A stretch of 64,000 nucleotides of DNA from positions 1 through 64,000 of the forward strand of contig NZ_JAJNDA010000021.1 of NCBI RefSeq assembly GCF_021026295.1. The letters run 5' to 3'. Origin of the DNA: Actinomycetospora soli (lineage in GTDB: Bacteria > Actinomycetota > Actinomycetes > Mycobacteriales > Pseudonocardiaceae). Position 1 is the first letter of the stretch. The number at the start of each line of letters is the position of its first letter. The translations under genes were made by a program, and so were the position numbers. This document shows positions 7,730 to 15,125 of the stretch, piece by piece. The notes below the pieces were generated by a model. That model did no database searches, was not told where the DNA came from, and saw only the letters and a list, made by a program, of their open reading frames with translations.

Positions 7730-10345
7730 GTGAGCGCGCAGACGGGGTCCCGGACCTGGCCCTTCGTCGGCCGCACGGACCTGCTCGCCCTCGCCGACGC
7801 CGCCCTCGACGCCGATCGCGGGGTGCTGCTGGTCGGACCGGCCGGGGTCGGGAAGTCGCGCGCCGCCGCCGAGCTCCTGGCCCGCCGCGCCGCCGCCGGG
7901 GACACCGTCCGGCGGGCGCTCGCCACCTCGGCGACCGCGGACGTGCCCCTCGGGGCGCTCGGGCCGCTCCTCCCGCCGTGGGGCGAACGCGACGGCGAGC
8001 CCAACCTCGTGCAGTGGGCGGCCCGCGCGCTCGTGGCGCGCGCGGACGCCGGGTCCCGGCTGGTCCTCGGCATCGACGACGCGCACCGGCTCGACCCGAT
8101 CTCGGCCGCCGTCGTCGGGCAGCTCGCCCTGACCAGGTCGGCCACCGTCGTGCTCACCGCCCGCTCCGGCGCCCCGGTGCCCGACGCCCTGGCCGCGCTG
8201 CGGCGGGAACGCGTCCTCGAGCGGCTGGAGCTCGGCGCCCTGACCCGCCCCGAGGTCGAGGAGCTCGTCGCCGCGTCCCTCGGGGGCCAGCTCGACGGCG
8301 CCGCGGCGCACCGGCTGTGGCACCTCACCCGCGGCAACGCGCTCTACGTCCGGGAGCTGGTCACGGGGGCGTGCCGGTACGGGACGCTGCGCCCGCTCGA
8401 CGGGGTGTGGGTCTGGACCGGCGACGCCACGCCGACCCAGGGCCTCGACGACGTCCTCGACGACCGCCTCGGCGCCCTCGAGCCCGAGGAGCTCGACGCG
8501 TGCGAGCTCCTCGCCTTCTCCGAGCCCACCGGGCCGGACCTGCTCGCCTCGCTGGTCGACCCGGCCGTGCTCGACCGCCTCGACCGCGCCGGGCTCGTCG
8601 TGTCCGAGCAGTTCGGACGCCGTGTCGACGTACGCCTCGCCCACCCGCTCTACGCCGAGCTGCTGCGCGGCCGGGCGAGTCCGCTGCGGGTCCGCAGCGT
8701 GCACCGCCGGCTCGCCGACGCCCAGGCGGCGATCGGCGCCCGCCGCGCCCGCGACCGCGTGCGGCTGCTGCTGTGGCGGCTCGGCGCTGCCCAGCCCGTC
8801 GATCCGGTCGAGCTGTGCGAGATCGCCGAGCGCGTCCTGCCGAGCGACCCCACGACGGCCGGGCGGCTGGCGGACGCGGCCGTCGAGGCCGGCGGCGGGT
8901 TCGACGCCACGTTCCTCTCCTCCCGCGTCCTGCTCGCCGCGGGCCGCGCCGACGAGGCCGAGACCCTGCTCGCGACGCTCGAGGCCGACACCGTCGACCG
9001 CAGCGTCCGGCTCGTGACCACCCGCGCGCAGAACCTCTTCTACGCCCTCGGCCGGCCCGACCGCGCCGCCGCCGTCCTCCGCGCGGTCGACACCGGGGCG
9101 CTGGGCACCGACCGACGGCTCACGGTGCTGCGGGCCGCGGTCCTCGCCTACGAACGCCGCTACGCCGAGGCCTGGGACCTGGTGGCGCCCCTGCTCGTCG
9201 ACGTCGAGGCCGGCGACGCGACCACCCTGTGGGCCTGCGTCGTCGGCGTCACGGCGCTGCGCGGCCGCGGCCGCTTCGACACCCTCGCGGAGCTCGCGCC
9301 CCGCGGGCTCGCCCTCGCCACGGCCCTCCCCGACCCAGCCCCGGAGTGGCAGACGATGCACCTCGCGATGGGCGAGGTCTCCGGGCACGCGTTCGCGGGC
9401 CGCTTCGCGGAGAGCATCCGGCTCTCCGAGCAGCGCTACGAGGAGGCCCTCGACGCCGGCCTGACGGGCGCGAAGATCGTCCTCGGCGGCTTCGGCGGCC
9501 TCGTGCTGTTCCTGGCCGGACAGGTCCGCACCTCGGCCCGCCGGCTGCGGGACGCGACGGCGGGCGTCCGCGTCGGCTCCGCCCCGCTGGTCCCCGTGCT
9601 GCGGGCGGGCCTGGCCCAGTCCTCGGCGCTCGGGGGTGACCCGGCCACGGCCGAGGCGGTTCTCGCGGACCTCGGCGACCCCGACCCGGAGTACGCCCCG
9701 TGGATCCACATGGCCCGCGCCTGGACGGCCGCGGTGCGGGGCGACCTCGACCGCGCGGTGCGCGACATGACCGCCGCCGCCGACGCCGCCGAGCAGCGCG
9801 ACGAGCGGCCGCTGACCTTCCTCATGCTGCACGGACTGGTCCGGCTCGGGGTGGTCGACGACGGGGTCGTCGACCGGTTGGCCCGCCAGGTCGAGGGGGT
9901 CGAGGGCGAGTACGCCCGGGCGAGCCTCGCGCACGCCCGCGCCCTCGCCGCCGACGACGGTGACGCGCTCGACGCGGTCGTCGAGGTCTTCGCCGCGGGC
10001 GGCGGGCTGCTCCTGGCCGCCGAGGTCGCCGCGCACGCCGCGAGCGCCCACCGCCGGGCGGGCCGGCCCGCGGCGGAGCGCGCGGCCGCGGCCCGCGCAC
10101 GGGCCCTCGCCGGGCGGTGCGAGGGCGCGCGGACCCCCGCCCTGGGCCTGCTCGACGTGCCCGACGACCTCACGCCCCGCGAGCGCGAGGTCGCCCGGCT
10201 GGCCGCCGGCGGCCTCACGAGCCGCGCCATCGCGGAGCGCCTCACGCTGTCGGTCCGGACCGTCGACAACACGCTGAGCAGCGTCTACGCGAAGCTGCAC
10301 GTCGCCGGCCGGCGCGATCTGGCCACGATCGACCTCGGTGGGTGA
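7730..10345 (+). CDS. LuxR-family ATPase transcriptional regulator (LAL type)
   Basis: An 871-aa large ATP-binding LuxR regulator. The N-terminal ATPase has a Walker A (GPAGVGKSR, about residues 36-44) and a Walker B-like RLVLGIDDAHRLD near 107. The middle is an alpha-helical TPR-like region. The C-terminal 60 residues are a LuxR/GerE helix-turn-helix (LTPREREVARLAAGGLTSRAIAERL, VRTVDNTLSSVYAKL). GTG at 7730 was chosen because the conserved WPFVGRTDLL block starts 9 residues in; the open frame extends further upstream without similarity. Members respond to small ligands and activate nearby genes. It lies inside the mycofactocin region but no direct link is visible. Confidence 0.88.
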   Translation: MSAQTGSRTWPFVGRTDLLALADAALDADRGVLLVGPAGVGKSRAAAELLARRAAAGDTVRRALATSATADVPLGALGPLLPPWGERDGEPNLVQWAARALVARADAGSRLVLGIDDAHRLDPISAAVVGQLALTRSATVVLTARSGAPVPDALAALRRERVLERLELGALTRPEVEELVAASLGGQLDGAAAHRLWHLTRGNALYVRELVTGACRYGTLRPLDGVWVWTGDATPTQGLDDVLDDRLGALEPEELDACELLAFSEPTGPDLLASLVDPAVLDRLDRAGLVVSEQFGRRVDVRLAHPLYAELLRGRASPLRVRSVHRRLADAQAAIGARRARDRVRLLLWRLGAAQPVDPVELCEIAERVLPSDPTTAGRLADAAVEAGGGFDATFLSSRVLLAAGRADEAETLLATLEADTVDRSVRLVTTRAQNLFYALGRPDRAAAVLRAVDTGALGTDRRLTVLRAAVLAYERRYAEAWDLVAPLLVDVEAGDATTLWACVVGVTALRGRGRFDTLAELAPRGLALATALPDPAPEWQTMHLAMGEVSGHAFAGRFAESIRLSEQRYEEALDAGLTGAKIVLGGFGGLVLFLAGQVRTSARRLRDATAGVRVGSAPLVPVLRAGLAQSSALGGDPATAEAVLADLGDPDPEYAPWIHMARAWTAAVRGDLDRAVRDMTAAADAAEQRDERPLTFLMLHGLVRLGVVDDGVVDRLARQVEGVEGEYARASLAHARALAADDGDALDAVVEVFAAGGGLLLAAEVAAHAASAHRRAGRPAAERAAAARARALAGRCEGARTPALGLLDVPDDLTPREREVARLAAGGLTSRAIAERLTLSVRTVDNTLSSVYAKLHVAGRRDLATIDLGG

Positions 10346-10479
10346 GTAGGTTCTCCCGGACGCCGGGTCGGGGCGAGTAGTCCGCTACTCGGGCCCGGTC
10401 CCGGGGGTGCTCCGCAGACTCCGTGTCCGACGGCGGGTCCTCGCCGTCCGGATCGAGCCGAGCCTCCGGGAGGCACCCC

Positions 10480-11118
10480 GTGACCACGACCCACGACGCG
10501 TCCGACACCACCGTCCTGCACCGGGTCGGCGACGGCCCCCTCTTCGTGCGGTGGGGTCGCGACGTCCGCGGCGACCTCTGGGTCGACCAGCACGGCGTCG
10601 CCCACCACCTCGCCGACGGCGACCGGCCCCCGCACTGGCCCCAGGCGCCCGCAGCGGCGCGACCGGATCGTCCACGTCCCGCCCGCTCCCGGGTCCGCAC
10701 GGGTCTCGTCGTGGTGGCCGCGGGCCTCGTCCTCGGCGGCCTCTGCGGTGGGGCCGCGCTCCTCGCGGGGGTCGGCTCGACCCCGCTCCCGGCCGTGGTC
10801 GCCCCGGCCGGTGCCCCGCCGGCTCCCGTCGTGCCCGCGGCGCCCGTGCTGCCGGGCGCACCCGGTGCTCCCGCCGCGGCCGACGGTCGGGCCCCCGTCA
10901 CGCCCGGGACCGGCGGCGCGCCCGCGCCGCCGCGCGACCCGTCGTCGGGAACGGGTGGTGGCGCGTCGACGGAGACCGGGGGCTCCGCCCCCGGCGCCCC
11001 CGGCGGGACGGGGACGTCGTCCGACCCGGCGCCGCAGACGCCGCAGCGGCCCCGGATCACGATCCCGCGCAAGCCGCAGGAGCCGCCGCTGACGATCCCC
11101 GGACGCTCCGACGACTGA
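10480..11118 (+). CDS. Membrane-anchored Pro/Ala-rich protein, unknown function
   Basis: A 212-aa product. About 67 residues form an N-terminal cytoplasmic part (TTVLHRVGDGPLFVRWGRDVRGDLWVDQHG). A single membrane helix follows (TGLVVVAAGLVLGGLCGGAALLAGV, about 72-95), then a long Pro/Ala/Gly-rich extracytoplasmic tail. The GTG at 10480 has GGGAGG upstream. No recognisable catalytic domain. The tail contains one copy of the 17-bp dispersed motif, read as DPSSGT. The protein at 23297 has a similar layout and carries the same motif in the same frame. Confidence 0.65.
   Translation: MTTTHDASDTTVLHRVGDGPLFVRWGRDVRGDLWVDQHGVAHHLADGDRPPHWPQAPAAARPDRPRPARSRVRTGLVVVAAGLVLGGLCGGAALLAGVGSTPLPAVVAPAGAPPAPVVPAAPVLPGAPGAPAAADGRAPVTPGTGGAPAPPRDPSSGTGGGASTETGGSAPGAPGGTGTSSDPAPQTPQRPRITIPRKPQEPPLTIPGRSDD
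10937..10953 (+). repeat. 17-bp dispersed motif, copy 2
   Basis: Exact copy of acccgtcgtcgggaacg inside the Pro-rich tail of the protein at 10480. Confidence 0.7.
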
Positions 11119-11135
11119 GGCGATCGGTGGGCTCA

Positions 11136-11171
11136 CCCCGGCGCCGCGACGAGGGGTCCGCGGCGCCGGGG
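11136..11171. terminator. Bidirectional terminator hairpin
   Basis: CCCCGGCGCCGCG (11136-11148) and CGCGGCGCCGGGG (11159-11171) are perfect 13-bp arms with a 10-nt loop. The hairpin sits between the convergent Pro-rich protein gene and mftC. There is no U-tract, as is usual in actinomycetes. Confidence 0.7.
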
Positions 11172-11205
11172 GAGGCTGTGGGACGGGTCGGGCCCGCTCC
11201 GTCTC

Positions 11206-12426
11206 CTAGTGGGCGCGGATGCCCGCCGGCAACCGCCGACCCTCACCCGCCAGCGGGTCGGTGTCGCACGCCTTATCCGGGCGCCGCACCGACAGCGTCA
11301 GCGGGACCGGGCCGCCGTCCTTGCGGGGACCGCGCGTCGTGCGGTGCGAGTGGTCCAGCGAGGGCTTGGGGATGACGGTGTCCATCTCCAGCTTCGCCAG
11401 CGCGACCTCGCCGTTGCCGAGCACGCACTCCGGGTCCGGACCGTCGAGCGGCAGCCCGGTGAAGAACTTCGCCGCCATGCAGCCGCCCTGGCAGGCGTCG
11501 TAGTGCGAGCACTTCGTGCACGCTCCGCCCGACTGGGGGCCGCGCAGCTCGGCGAACAGCTCCGAGTCCTGCCACACGCCCTGGAAACCTCCCTCGGAGC
11601 GGACGTTGCCGGCGAGGAACTGGTCGTGGATCGCGAACGGGCAGGCGTAGACGTCGCCGACCGGGTCGATCAGGCACACCACGCGGCCGGCGCCGCAGAG
11701 GTTGAGGCCCGGCAGCTCCTGGCCGAACGCCGAGAGGTGGAAGAACGAGTCGCCGGTGAGGACGTCCTCGCCCCTCGCGACGAGCCAGTCGTAGAGCTGG
11801 CGCTGCTGCTCGCGGGTCGGGTGCAGCTCGTCCCACGAGTCGGCGCCGCGCCCCGACGGGCGGAAGCGGGTGATCCGCAGCTGGGCGCCGTAGCGGTCGG
11901 CGATCGCCTTGAAGTCGTCGAGCTGGTCGACGTTCTGCCGGGTGACGACGACGGAGATCTTGAACTCGCCGAAGCCCGCCTCGTACAGGTTCTCCATCGC
12001 CCGGATCGCCGTGTCGTAGGACCCGGGGCCGCGGACGTGGTCGTTGACCTCCGCGGTGGCGCCGTCGAGGGAGATCTGGACGTCGACGTAGTCGGTCCTC
12101 GCCAGCTGCGCGGCGCGGGCCTTGTCGAGCTTGACGCCGTTGGTGGAGAACTTGACGCCGACGTCGTGGGCGATCGCGTAGTCCAGCAGCTCCCAGAAGT
12201 CGCTGCGGACCGTCGGCTCGCCGCCGCCGATGTTGACGTAGAAGACCTGCATCCGCTGCAGCTCGTCGATGACCGCCTTGCACTCCTCGGTCGAGAGCTC
12301 GTTCGGGTCGCGGCGACCCGACGACGAGAGGCAGTGCACGCAGGAGAGGTTGCAGGCGTAGGTGAGCTCCCAGGTCAGGCAGATCGGGGAGTTCAGGCCG
12401 TGGGTGAAGTGCTCGACGAGCTTCAT
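11206..12426 (-). CDS. mftC: Mycofactocin radical SAM maturase MftC
   Basis: MftC oxidatively decarboxylates the C-terminal Tyr of MftA and then forms the Val-Tyr C-C crosslink, using MftB as peptide carrier. The 406-aa product has the radical SAM motif CNLSCVHC (Cys25, 29, 32), a GGGEP motif, and C-terminal SPASM cysteines (NLCGAGRVVC, DVYACPFA, CTKCSHYDACQGGC). The end is slightly longer than the core family and polar. ATG at 12426 overlaps the mftB stop by 4 bp (ATGA), showing translational coupling. No mftD follows; a terminator hairpin lies 35 bp after the stop. Confidence 0.96.
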   Translation of the reverse strand: MKLVEHFTHGLNSPICLTWELTYACNLSCVHCLSSSGRRDPNELSTEECKAVIDELQRMQVFYVNIGGGEPTVRSDFWELLDYAIAHDVGVKFSTNGVKLDKARAAQLARTDYVDVQISLDGATAEVNDHVRGPGSYDTAIRAMENLYEAGFGEFKISVVVTRQNVDQLDDFKAIADRYGAQLRITRFRPSGRGADSWDELHPTREQQRQLYDWLVARGEDVLTGDSFFHLSAFGQELPGLNLCGAGRVVCLIDPVGDVYACPFAIHDQFLAGNVRSEGGFQGVWQDSELFAELRGPQSGGACTKCSHYDACQGGCMAAKFFTGLPLDGPDPECVLGNGEVALAKLEMDTVIPKPSLDHSHRTTRGPRKDGGPVPLTLSVRRPDKACDTDPLAGEGRRLPAGIRAH

Positions 12427-12731
12427 GGGTGCCGCCTCTGGATCGTGCCGGCGTCCGCGAGCCCGGAGAGGGCCCGCAGGTACTGGTCGCGCTGGGCCTC
12501 GGGCACCTCGGCGGTGACGAGGGCGCCGTGGACGTCGTCGTGGTCCGCGAGGGCCTCGACGACCCGCACGAGCGGCCTGGTCTTGAGGAACGAGAGCCGC
12601 CGGGTGTGGAAGTCGTAGACGAGGGCGCCGAACGACTCCGGCCGCACCGAGACCGACGACGAGAGCCGGTACGGGAGCGCGGGGTCGAAGGCGCCGGCGG
12701 AGGTGTGGGCCTCCGCCGGTGCCGCGGTCAT
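12423..12731 (-). CDS. mftB: Mycofactocin peptide chaperone MftB
   Basis: A 102-aa RiPP recognition element protein of the PqqD-like fold that binds the MftA leader and presents it to MftC. The recognisable core is LSSSVSVRPESFGALVYDF, then RRLSFLKTRPLVRVVEAL, followed by a helical C-terminus. ATG at 12731 overlaps the last base of the mftA stop codon (TGATG), so the genes are coupled; the open frame begins 5 codons earlier inside mftA, which is unlikely to be used. Confidence 0.93.
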   Translation of the reverse strand: MTAAPAEAHTSAGAFDPALPYRLSSSVSVRPESFGALVYDFHTRRLSFLKTRPLVRVVEALADHDDVHGALVTAEVPEAQRDQYLRALSGLADAGTIQRRHP

Positions 12732-12820
12732 CAGTAGACGCCGCACATGCCGTCGATCGAGACCTCCTCGACGAGGGTCTCCTCGACGAGCGGGGTCTCC
12801 TCGTGCGTGGGCTCAGCCAT
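12731..12820 (-). CDS. mftA: Mycofactocin precursor peptide MftA
   Basis: A 29-residue peptide, too short for most gene callers. It ends IDGMCGVY; the final Val-Tyr is the residue pair that MftC crosslinks and MftE releases to become the redox cofactor core. The leader is acidic with repeated ETLVEE-type runs (TPLVEETLVEEVSIDG), the binding region for MftB. ATG at 12820 has a strong AGGAGG 5 bases upstream. A likely promoter with a TAGCGT -10 box and an operator palindrome lies about 45 bp further upstream. Confidence 0.96.
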   Translation of the reverse strand: MAEPTHEETPLVEETLVEEVSIDGMCGVY

Positions 12821-12865
12821 ACCGACCTCCTGCGTTCGACCACCTCGGACGCGTCGGACGCTAAC

Positions 12866-12880
12866 TGGCACTCGGTGCCA
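12866..12880. promoter_or_regulatory. Candidate MftR operator between mftA and mftR
   Basis: TGGCACTCGGTGCCA is a perfect inverted repeat (6-bp arms, 3-bp spacer) in the 172-bp divergent region. On the minus strand a TAGCGT -10-like box lies directly downstream (12857-12862), so the repeat would cover the -35 region of mftA. The position fits autoregulation by MftR. Confidence 0.6.
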
Positions 12881-12992
12881 TCCACACGGTCGTCGTGGAC
12901 GGTCCGGTCCCGGCCGATCGGGCGGGGCGTGATCGCGGTCTCGTTTGCTACGCGCGAGGAGGACCCCTCCCCGGACGGGGCACACTGCGCGG

Positions 12993-13562
12993 GTGACCTC
13001 TGCCACTCGGACGCTCCGGGCCCGCCGGCTCGAGGCGGCCGCGCTGGAGCTGTTCACGGTGCGCGGGTTCGACGCCGTCACCGTCGACGACCTCGCCGCG
13101 GCGGGCGGCGTGGGCCGCCGGACGTTCTTCCGCTACTTCCCGACGAAGCTCGACGTGGTCCTCGGCCAGCTCGACGACGCCCTCGCCGCGCTCGTCTCCG
13201 CGCTCGCCGAGGTCCCCCCGTCGACCGACCCGACCTCCGCCGCCCGCCAGGCGTTCCTGCAGGTCAACGCCTACTCCCCCGGCGACGAACCGGTCCTGCG
13301 CCGACGCCTCGCGCTCATCGAGACGGTGCCGGAGGTGGCGGCCCGCGCGGCCGTCCGCTACGAGGCGTGGGAGCGGGCGGTGGCGCTCGACGCCGCGGCG
13401 CGCTGGGGTCAGGCGCCCGACGACCTGCGCCCGCAGGTCTTCGCCCGCGTCGTGGTCGCCGCGATGCGCGGCGTGTTCACCGTGTGGCTCGCGAGCCCGC
13501 ACGCCGAACTACGGTCCCTCGTCGTGGCGGCCTTCGACGACCTGGGGCGGGGCTTCGGGTGA
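12993..13562 (+). CDS. mftR: TetR-family mycofactocin regulator MftR
   Basis: A 189-aa TetR regulator divergent from mftA, the usual place of MftR. The N-terminal HTH is clear: RRLEAAALELFTVRGFDAVTVDDLAAAGGVGRRTFFRYFPTKLDVVLG. The C-terminal ligand domain matches the MftR type (VLRRRLALIETVPEVAARAAVRYEAWE). In mycobacteria MftR represses mft genes and is released by long-chain acyl-CoA. GTG at 12993 was chosen because the upstream part of the frame shows no similarity. The next gene starts inside its stop codon. Confidence 0.88.
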   Translation: MTSATRTLRARRLEAAALELFTVRGFDAVTVDDLAAAGGVGRRTFFRYFPTKLDVVLGQLDDALAALVSALAEVPPSTDPTSAARQAFLQVNAYSPGDEPVLRRRLALIETVPEVAARAAVRYEAWERAVALDAAARWGQAPDDLRPQVFARVVVAAMRGVFTVWLASPHAELRSLVVAAFDDLGRGFG

Positions 13563-13936
13563 GCTCCCCGGATCCCGTCTCCCGCATCGACGTCGACCCG
13601 GCGTCGCCCGTGGCGCCCTACGAGCAGGTGCGGGCGTCGGTGACGGAGCTGGTGCGCACCGGGGCGCTGCCGGCCCACACCCGACTGCCCGCCGTCCGGC
13701 GGCTCGCCGTCGACCTGGGCCTCGCCGCCAACACCGTCGCGCGGGCCTACCGGGAGCTGGAGGCGGCCGGCGTCGTGGAGACGCGCGGGCGGCTCGGCAC
13801 GTTCGTCGTCGAGGCCTCGGACGGCCCCGACGAGGCCCGCGAGGCCGCGCGCGCCTTCGCCGGGCGGATGCGCGAGCTCGGGGTGTCCCCGGAGCGCGCG
13901 CTCGACCTGGCGCGCGCCGCCCTCGCGGGTTCCTGA
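13559..13936 (+). CDS. Short GntR-family (YtrA-type) regulator
   Basis: A 125-aa regulator made of a GntR winged helix (PVAPYEQVRASVTELVRTGALPAHTRLPAVRRLAVDLGLAANTVARAYRELEAAGVVETRGRLGTFV, residues 17-82) and a short helical tail, as in YtrA-type proteins that often control transporters. GTG at 13559 overlaps the mftR stop by 4 bp (GTGA), so the two are cotranscribed. A role in mycofactocin control is suggested by position only. Confidence 0.85.
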   Translation: MSSPDPVSRIDVDPASPVAPYEQVRASVTELVRTGALPAHTRLPAVRRLAVDLGLAANTVARAYRELEAAGVVETRGRLGTFVVEASDGPDEAREAARAFAGRMRELGVSPERALDLARAALAGS

Positions 13937-13967
13937 CGCCGGGTCGGGTCCCGTCCGCGGGACACCC

Positions 13968-13987
13968 GCCGTCGGGAAGGCCCTACC
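13968..13987 (+). repeat. 20-bp direct repeat, left copy
   Basis: gccgtcgggaaggccctacc is repeated exactly and in the same orientation at 15106-15125. The two copies bracket the DUF559 gene and its palindromes, about 1.14 kb apart. Confidence 0.7.
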
Positions 13988-14029
13988 CGCCTCGCGCCCC
14001 GCCAGGCGCGCCCCGCCGCCTCCGCCCCG

Positions 14030-14094
14030 GTGATCAACAGTCCCCTGGCGGGCCGGCGACACCTTTTCCGGCCCGCCGGGGGACCGTTGATCAC
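14030..14094. repeat. 65-bp palindrome, left of the DUF559 gene
   Basis: Arms 14030-14056 (beginning gtgatcaacagtcccc) and 14068-14094 (ending gttgatcac) are 27 bp with two mismatches and an 11-nt loop. A related palindrome lies at 15012-15074. It is not between convergent genes, so it is not simply a shared terminator. Confidence 0.8.
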
Positions 14095-14145
14095 CCGCCG
14101 CGAGAAAGTCGGATCCGCAGCGCCCCGCGGTGCGTCCGAGCCCAT

Positions 14146-15014
14146 GTGACGCACGTGTCGAGGACGACCACCCAACCCTTCCTCGGGACGGTGGCGGTGC
14201 GCCTCGGCGCGCTGACCCCCGACCGTCTGCGCGGCCCGGAGTTCGTCCGGCTCTACCCGAACACGTACGTCGGCGCGGACACCGACCTCACCGACATACG
14301 CCTCCGGGTGCAGGCGCTGCACTTCTGGTCGCGTGGACGCTGCGTCGTCGCCGGTCCGCCGGCCGCCCTGGCCCACGGCGCCGACTGCCCGTGGGAGGAC
14401 GCCGAGATCATCCTCGCTCGTCGCTGCCGGAACCCGCCGGACGGTGTCCGCGTGCGCGTCGACACCCTCGCCCGGGCGAGTGGGGGATCACGATGGGCGC
14501 CCACGTCACGTCGCCGGTGCGCACGGCGTTCGACCTGGCCCGACGATCCCCGCTGGTCGAGGCCGTCGCCGCCGTGGACGCCCTCGCGTTCCGACAGGGG
14601 TTCACCGCCGACGACCTGCGCACGCTCGCGGCGGCCCACCCGAGCGCGCGCGGGATCGTGCAGGTCCGCGAGGTCCTCGAGCTGATGAATCCGCTCGCCC
14701 AGTCACTGCCCGAGACCCGGCTGCGCCTCGGCCTGCTCTCCCGCGGTGTGCCGCCTGCGGTCTGTCAGCACCCCGTCCGCCTGCTGACGGGCCGATACGT
14801 CCACCCCGACCTCTCCTGGCCCCACGCGAAGCTCGCCCTCGAGTACGACGGCCCGAGCCACCGCGACATCACCGGACAGAACCGCGACGCGTTCCGGGAC
14901 GGCGACCTCTTCGACGTCGGCTGGACCGTCGTCCGCGTGACGTCGGCGATGGTGCACGACCCGACGGCGTTCGACCGGCTCGCCGTGCGCGTCATGCGGC
15001 GACCGGCCGCATGA
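14146..15014 (+). pseudogene. AbiEi-like/DUF559 (Vsr-type nuclease fold) gene with a frameshift
   Basis: The product would be about 290 aa. The N-terminal half reads in the frame of GTG 14146 (TQPFLGTVAVRLGALTPDRLRGPEFVRLYPNTYVGA, ending VRVDTLAR), an AbiEi-antitoxin-like region. The rest (GEWGITMGAHVTSPVRTAFDLARR onward) is in another frame. It includes the PD-(D/E)XK-type DUF559 core: ETRLRLGLL, YVHPDLSW, LALEYDGPSH. Joining needs one extra G near 14474 in the run cccgggcg. This is a single-base deletion or a sequencing error; without it the gene would be intact. The stop overlaps the right palindrome. Function in this family is not established. Confidence 0.8.
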
Positions 15015-15074
15015 TCACCAGTCCCCTGGCGGGCTCGCGGCACCTTCTCCGGCCCGCTACGGACTGTTGATCAC
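15012..15074. repeat. Palindrome, right of the DUF559 gene
   Basis: The left arm (from 15012, tgatcaccagtcccctggcgggc) and right arm (gcccgctacggactgttgatca) pair with a few mismatches. The left arm shares cagtcccctggcggg with the palindrome at 14030. It contains the stop of the DUF559 gene and lies between that gene and the convergent SDR gene. Confidence 0.75.
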
Positions 15075-15105
15075 CCGACGCAGGAGGACCGACGCCACCA
15101 CGGCC

Positions 15106-15125
15106 GCCGTCGGGAAGGCCCTACC
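15106..15125 (+). repeat. 20-bp direct repeat, right copy
   Basis: Exact copy of the repeat at 13968-13987. Its last bases form the stop codon of the SDR gene on the minus strand. Confidence 0.7.

Noticed and set aside
12865..12873. CIRCE at the mftA promoter
   Set aside because: Only one CTGGCACTC half-site is present; no GAGTGCCAG at the 9-bp spacing. The perfect 6-3-6 palindrome is more likely an MftR site.
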